Positions 60,049 through 64,000 of a stretch of DNA of 64,000 nt are shown one piece after another (the stretch's first letter is position 1; each line of letters opens with the position of its first letter). Under the pieces are notes generated by a model. It saw only the letters and a list, made by a program, of their open reading frames with translations, did no database searches and was not told the origin of the DNA. Location: the NCBI RefSeq assembly GCF_000425445.1, contig NZ_AUDL01000014.1, forward strand, positions 60,008 to 124,007, in the 5' to 3' direction. Both the position numbers and the translations under genes were made by a program. This DNA comes from Flavobacterium denitrificans DSM 15936 (GTDB lineage: Bacteria > Bacteroidota > Bacteroidia > Flavobacteriales > Flavobacteriaceae).

Positions 60049-61701
60049 ATGGCGATTAAAGTAACAATGCCTCGTTTGAGCGATACTATGACGGAAGGAA
60101 CGGTAGCGACTTGGCTTAAAAAAGTAGGCGACAAAATCAGTGAAGGAGATATCTTAGCTGAAATTGAAACAGACAAAGCAACAATGGAGTTCGAATCTTT
60201 TAACGAAGGAACTCTTTTACATATCGGAATTCAAGCTGGAGAAACTGCTCCAGTTGATTCATTATTAGCTATCATTGGTAACGAAGGAGAAGATATTTCT
60301 GCTCTTTTAGCTGGTGGTGATACTCCTGCTGCCAGTTCCGAAGCTTCGGAACCAAAAGCGGATGCACCTGCTGCTGAAGCAAAAACAGAAACTGCTGCTC
60401 CTGCAAAAGCAGCAACTGAATTACCAAAAGGTGTTATTGTAGTAACAATGCCTCGTTTGAGTGATACAATGACTGAAGGTACAGTAGCAACTTGGTTGAA
60501 AAAAGTTGGTGATACTGTAGCGGAAGGTGATATTTTAGCAGAAATTGAAACTGACAAAGCTACTATGGAGTTTGAGTCTTTCAATGCTGGAACATTATTA
60601 TACATCGGAATTCAAGAAGGAAACACTGCTCCTGTTGACAGCTTATTAGCGATTATTGGACCTGCTGGAACTGATATTTCTGGAATTGCTGAAAATTATA
60701 CTGCCGGAGGCGCTGCACCTGCGAGTGCTCCTGCTGCAGAAGAAACAAAAGCTGCTCCTGCTGCTGAAAAAGCACCAGAAGCTGTAAACAATACTTCAGA
60801 TGGAAGAATTTTAGCTTCACCTTTAGCTAAGAAAATCGCTTCTGATAAAGGAATCTCATTAAACCAAGTGAAAGGTTCTGGAGAAAACGGACGTATCGTA
60901 AAAAGCGATATCGAGAACTTTACTCCATCTGCACAAGCACAACCTGCTGCTGCTGCACCTGCTGCAAAACAAGAAGGTTCTGCTCCTGCTGCACCAAAAG
61001 TATTCGTTCCTGCTGGTGAAGTTTACACAGAAGAGATCAAAAACTCTCAAATGCGTAAAATCATTGCAAAACGTCTTTCTGAATCTTTATTCACTGCTCC
61101 TCACTACAACTTAGTGATCGAAGTAAGCATGGACGAGGCAATGCAGGCAAGAGCTGCCATCAATAGCGTTCCGGATACAAAAGTATCTTTCAACGACATG
61201 GTAATCAAAGCTTGTGCTTTAGCATTGAAAAAACATCCAAAAATCAACTCTACTTGGAAAGAAGATGCCATCATCATCAATCACCACGTAAACATTGGTG
61301 TTGCTGTAGCAGTTGAAGACGGATTAGTAGTTCCTGTATTGAAATTTACTGATGCAATGAGTTTATCTCAAATTGGCGGTTCAGTGAGAGATCTTGCTGG
61401 AAGAGCTAAAAACAAAAAACTTGGACCTCAAGAAATGGAAGGAAGTACTTTTACAGTATCTAATCTTGGTATGTTTGGTATTACTGAATTCAATTCAATT
61501 ATCAACCAGCCAAACTCTGCAATCCTTTCTGTAGGTGCAATTGTTGAGAAACCAGTAGTTAAAAACGGTCAAATCGTAGTAGGGAACACAATGATGCTAT
61601 CATTAGCTTGTGACCACAGAACAATTGACGGTGCAACTGGCGCTCAGTTCTTACAAACATTAAAACAATACATCGAAAGCCCAGTTACAATGTTGGCGTA
61701 A
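60049..61701 (+). CDS. pdhC: Pyruvate dehydrogenase E2 (dihydrolipoamide acetyltransferase) with two lipoyl domains
   Basis: 550 aa. Two lipoyl domains (~1-80 and ~128-207), each with the lipoylated Lys in IETDKATMEFESF, joined by Ala/Pro-rich linkers; E3-binding domain ~248-290 (ILASPLAKKIASDKGI...GENGRIVKSDIENF); catalytic domain ~325-550 with DHRTIDGATGAQFL (active His and Asp). The two lipoyl domains are very similar (MPRLSDTMTEGTVATWLKKVGD in both, split here only by their linker). Core of the complex in the cytosol. Confidence 0.97.
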   Translation: MAIKVTMPRLSDTMTEGTVATWLKKVGDKISEGDILAEIETDKATMEFESFNEGTLLHIGIQAGETAPVDSLLAIIGNEGEDISALLAGGDTPAASSEASEPKADAPAAEAKTETAAPAKAATELPKGVIVVTMPRLSDTMTEGTVATWLKKVGDTVAEGDILAEIETDKATMEFESFNAGTLLYIGIQEGNTAPVDSLLAIIGPAGTDISGIAENYTAGGAAPASAPAAEETKAAPAAEKAPEAVNNTSDGRILASPLAKKIASDKGISLNQVKGSGENGRIVKSDIENFTPSAQAQPAAAAPAAKQEGSAPAAPKVFVPAGEVYTEEIKNSQMRKIIAKRLSESLFTAPHYNLVIEVSMDEAMQARAAINSVPDTKVSFNDMVIKACALALKKHPKINSTWKEDAIIINHHVNIGVAVAVEDGLVVPVLKFTDAMSLSQIGGSVRDLAGRAKNKKLGPQEMEGSTFTVSNLGMFGITEFNSIINQPNSAILSVGAIVEKPVVKNGQIVVGNTMMLSLACDHRTIDGATGAQFLQTLKQYIESPVTMLA

Positions 61702-61722
61702 TTAGTTGTTAATTTTATAATT

Positions 61723-61757
61723 AAATCCCGTTTTGTTTATTCAAAGCGGGATTTTTT
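61723..61757 (+). terminator. Terminator after pdhC
   Basis: AAATCCCG (61723-61730) pairs with CGGGATTT (61747-61754), then a T run. Confidence 0.92.
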
Positions 61758-61793
61758 GTTTAATTTTCGTCCTCAAATTCAAAACCTCACAAT

Positions 61794-63641
61794 ATGAAGA
61801 AACTAATTCTTGTAGCTTTATTTCTGACAGCAATTGCCTGCCAGAAAAAAGAACAAACACAAAAGACTACAGCCGTTGTCGATGAACACAGTTATTCAAA
61901 GCCAGAACTTGCTGTTGTAAAACATCTTGACCTTGATATTAAAGTTGATTTTGACACACAAACTATTTCAGGAAAAGCATCTTGGACAATTGACAATATC
62001 AGCAAAGGAAACGAAATTATTTTCGACGAAAACACATTAAACATCACAAAAGTTACTCTTGGAGACGACGAAAAAGAAACCAAATTTGAACTTGGAAAAG
62101 ACACTGAATTTCACGGAAAACCGCTTCATATTACTATTGAACCGAATACAACCAAAGTAAATATTTATTACAATACAACTAAAGATGCTATTGCATTACA
62201 ATGGCTAAAACCAGAACAAACCGCAGATAAAAAGAAACCTTTTTTATTCTCTCAAGGAGAAAGCGTTTGGTCAAGAACTTGGATTCCATGTCAGGATTCT
62301 CCGGGAATTCGTTTTACTTATAATGCAAAAGTTACGGTTCCTAAAGATTTATTGGCTGTGATGAGCGCTGTAAATCCGCAGAAGAAAAACGATACTGGAG
62401 TTTACACTTTCAAACAAGACAAAGCAATTCCGTCTTATTTAATGGCAATTGCTGTTGGAGATATCGAATTTCAAGCGATCGATAATAGAACAGGAGTTTA
62501 CGCAGAACCATCAATGCTTAAAAAATCGGCTTATGAATTTGCTGAACTTGGAAAAATGGTAAATGCTGCTGAAAAACTATACGGCCCTTACAGATGGGGA
62601 CGCTACGATGTTTTGGTTTTACCTCCAAGTTTTCCTTATGGCGGAATGGAAAATCCAAATCTAACTTTCTTAACCCCAGGTGTTATTGCTGGAGATCGTT
62701 CGCTTACAAGCTTGTTAGCACACGAATTAGGACACAGCTGGAGCGGAAACCTAGTTACAAATGCTACTTGGGATGATATTTGGTTAAACGAAGGCTTCAC
62801 CACTTATGTAGAACACAGAATTGGAGAAGCTATTTTCGGTAAGAAAGAATTTGAAATGCAAAATGTTATCACAAACAAAGAATTAACCGATAACATTGCA
62901 GAATATGGCGATACAAATCCAGACACAAGATTAAAAGTTAGTTTGACAGGAAGAAATCCAGATGACGGAATCAGTCAAATTCCTTATGTCAAAGGATATG
63001 CTTTTTTAAGAGTTATTGAAAACGCTGTTGGACGTGAAAAATTCGATCCGTTTATTAAAAATTATTTTGATTCTCATGCTTTTCAATCTATTACTACAGA
63101 AGATTTTGTAAAGTATTTAAATGAAAATCTTATCAAAGGCGACAAAGCTTTAGCTGATAAAATCCAATTGGACAACTGGATTTACAAACCAGGAATTCCA
63201 TCAAACATTCTTCCGGTAAGTTCAGCTGATTTTGATGCTATTGATAAAATCCAAAAAAGTCGGAAAGAAACTGGCGTTACAGGTTTAAGCAAAAAAATCA
63301 CCACTACAGCCGAAAAACAACATTTTATTGATCATCTTCCTGCTGATATTACTGCAAAAGAAATGGAAGCGATTGACAAGGAATTCAACTTTACAAAAGG
63401 CGGGAATTTCATTATCAAACGTCAATGGTTTGTTCAGGCATTACGTCATCAATACAAACCTGCTTATCCTGCAATTGAACAATTTTTGATTGGAATCAGC
63501 AGAACAGGTTCTGTAATGATGCTTTATAAAGAAATGGTTAAAACTCCTGAAGGAAAAGTTTGGGCAAAACAGGTTTTTAATAAAGCTAAATCGGGTTATC
63601 ATGCTACTACTATTCAGGCTGTTGAAGGTGTTTTGAAATAG
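61794..63641 (+). CDS. M1 family aminopeptidase lipoprotein (LTA4-hydrolase-like)
   Basis: A 615-aa lipoprotein (lipobox TAIACQKK). Zinc site H-E-x-x-H-x18-E is HELGHSWSGN (His310, Glu311, His314) with Glu333 in LNEGF; the exopeptidase motif is YGGMENPNLTF. The order saddle domain, thermolysin-like domain and a C-terminal helical domain (~480-615, KKITTTAEKQHFIDHLPADI...) matches leukotriene A4 hydrolase-type aminopeptidases. Cleaves N-terminal residues of peptides in the periplasm or at the outer membrane. Monocistronic. Confidence 0.95.
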   Translation: MKKLILVALFLTAIACQKKEQTQKTTAVVDEHSYSKPELAVVKHLDLDIKVDFDTQTISGKASWTIDNISKGNEIIFDENTLNITKVTLGDDEKETKFELGKDTEFHGKPLHITIEPNTTKVNIYYNTTKDAIALQWLKPEQTADKKKPFLFSQGESVWSRTWIPCQDSPGIRFTYNAKVTVPKDLLAVMSAVNPQKKNDTGVYTFKQDKAIPSYLMAIAVGDIEFQAIDNRTGVYAEPSMLKKSAYEFAELGKMVNAAEKLYGPYRWGRYDVLVLPPSFPYGGMENPNLTFLTPGVIAGDRSLTSLLAHELGHSWSGNLVTNATWDDIWLNEGFTTYVEHRIGEAIFGKKEFEMQNVITNKELTDNIAEYGDTNPDTRLKVSLTGRNPDDGISQIPYVKGYAFLRVIENAVGREKFDPFIKNYFDSHAFQSITTEDFVKYLNENLIKGDKALADKIQLDNWIYKPGIPSNILPVSSADFDAIDKIQKSRKETGVTGLSKKITTTAEKQHFIDHLPADITAKEMEAIDKEFNFTKGGNFIIKRQWFVQALRHQYKPAYPAIEQFLIGISRTGSVMMLYKEMVKTPEGKVWAKQVFNKAKSGYHATTIQAVEGVLK

Positions 63642-63644
63642 TAT

Positions 63645-63701
63645 TCAATCACAGTCGCAGTTTTCAGTGCCAACTGAGACTGAATACTGTGACTGAAAAC
63701 T
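63645..63701. repeat. ACTGAAAACT-type low-complexity inverted repeat
   Basis: AGTTTTCAGT (63659-63668) and ACTGAAAACT (63692-63701) are inverted, with TATTCA/TGAATA and CAGT/ACTG pairings. A related GAAAACTGCCACTGAGACTG lies at 18152-18171. Confidence 0.65.
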
Positions 63702-63703
63702 TA

Positions 63704-63742
63704 AAAAAATCCTCGTTTACAAATTGTATTCGGGGATTTTTT
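63704..63742 (+). terminator. Terminator after M1 peptidase gene
   Basis: AAAAAATCC (63704-63712) pairs with GGATTTTTT (63734-63742), extended by CG/CG. Confidence 0.75.
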
Positions 63743-63758
63743 ATGCGTACTATTTGTC

Positions 63759-63850
63759 ATTTCGAAGAAGGAGAAATGTTCGCAAGAAGCTCGACAAAGA
63801 TTAGATTCTCATTGCGGAGTTACTCGCGAAGATTTCTCCTTCGTCGAAAT
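63759..63850. repeat. Palindromic dispersed repeat (ATTTCGAAGAAGGAGAAAT)
   Basis: Left arm 63759-63783 and right arm 63826-63850 are inverted with 23 of 25 matches. A type of element common between Flavobacterium genes. It ends 13 bp from the transposase stop. Confidence 0.8.
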
Positions 63851-63862
63851 TGTAAAAGTCAC

Positions 63863-64000
63863 TTATTTCGGTAACGGATTTATCATTTCAATTGGTTTTT
63901 TTCCATCAATTCCCTGATGTGGTCTTTCATGATTATAATAGTATAAATATTGCAATAATTCTTCTTTTAGTTCTTCTTGAGAATCAAAATCAGTATCTCT
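63863..64000 (-). CDS. IS3/IS481-type transposase, C-terminal fragment (cut by window edge)
   Basis: The last 45 codons of an integrase-core (DDE, rve) transposase running in from the right. LLQYLYYYNHERPHQGIDG and KKPIEMINP match the C-terminal Y-N-x-x-R-P-H-x-x-x-x-x-x-x-P signature shared by IS481 and IS3 families. The DDE triad lies outside the window, so integrity and exact family cannot be judged. Confidence 0.88.
   Translation of the reverse strand, partial: RDTDFDSQEELKEELLQYLYYYNHERPHQGIDGKKPIEMINPLPK

Noticed and set aside
60049..60690. DNA direct repeat of about 80 codons as a mobile or assembly artefact
   Set aside because: It is explained by two tandem lipoyl domains, normal for E2 proteins.

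Overview
The window is AT-rich chromosomal DNA from a member of the Bacteroidota, almost certainly a Flavobacterium. The grounds are GldJ plus PorU/PorV (type IX secretion and gliding), a SusC/SusD polysaccharide-utilisation locus, promoters of the Bacteroidota TTG-N17-23-TAnnTTTG type, few Shine-Dalgarno sequences, and many short palindromic intergenic repeats. No rRNA, tRNA or CRISPR array was seen.

Layout. 1-4.6 kb: the end of a thiamin operon (thiD, cut by the window edge, then thiE, thiG, thiH and a thiF-like gene), interrupted by a GxxExxY gene inside a pair of inverted repeats. 4.6-10.4 kb: housekeeping genes (MOSC protein, aat, an SSB-tailed DUF3127 protein, flavin reductase, orphan histidine kinase, HIT, greA, Rieske-like lipoprotein). 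10.4-16.7 kb: a TPP-riboswitch-controlled TonB receptor, arfB, an NadR-like kinase/DUF4301 fusion, a PnuC/PnuT transporter and a GGGP synthase. 16.8-18.1 kb: a Crp/Fnr regulator beside a membrane protein/truncated haemoglobin pair with a near-perfect Crp/Fnr operator. 18.2-24.4 kb: phosphopantetheinyl transferase, ahcY, a patatin/outer-membrane protein, a coiled-coil protein, SMR and GNAT genes. 24.7-27.3 kb: an alkylation-repair cluster (AraC-MGMT, two 2OG-Fe(II) oxygenases, a stand-alone Ada-type zinc domain) separated by long perfect inverted repeats.

27.3-49.9 kb is dominated by a beta-glucan utilisation locus read leftward: susC, susD, a surface lipoprotein, four GH30 enzymes (two paralogous pairs), GH5-CBM, GH16, an endonuclease/exonuclease/phosphatase-fold protein and GH3. 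It is flanked by a divergent membrane-spanning one-component regulator (propeller, Y_Y_Y, TM, LuxR-type HTH) and, at the far end, a NrtR-like Nudix-wHTH regulator with a 29-bp palindrome upstream. The enzyme set fits breakdown of beta-1,6/beta-1,3-glucan such as fungal cell wall or laminarin/pustulan: surface endo-enzymes, import by SusCD, and final hydrolysis to glucose by GH3.

50-64 kb: murF, gldJ, divergent porU-porV, cdd, the pyruvate dehydrogenase E1alpha and E2 genes, an M1/LTA4-hydrolase-type aminopeptidase lipoprotein, and the 3' end of an IS transposase at the right edge.

The most interesting signals are regulatory or architectural: an 8-bp tandem repeat in the signal-peptide region of the thiamin-type TonB receptor (frame-shifting potential), a terminator-like hairpin at the start of the greA leader, a split Ada system, the DUF4301 fusion with pyrophosphorylase-like motifs, the putative operators of three regulators, and families of hairpins that share arms but not loops.
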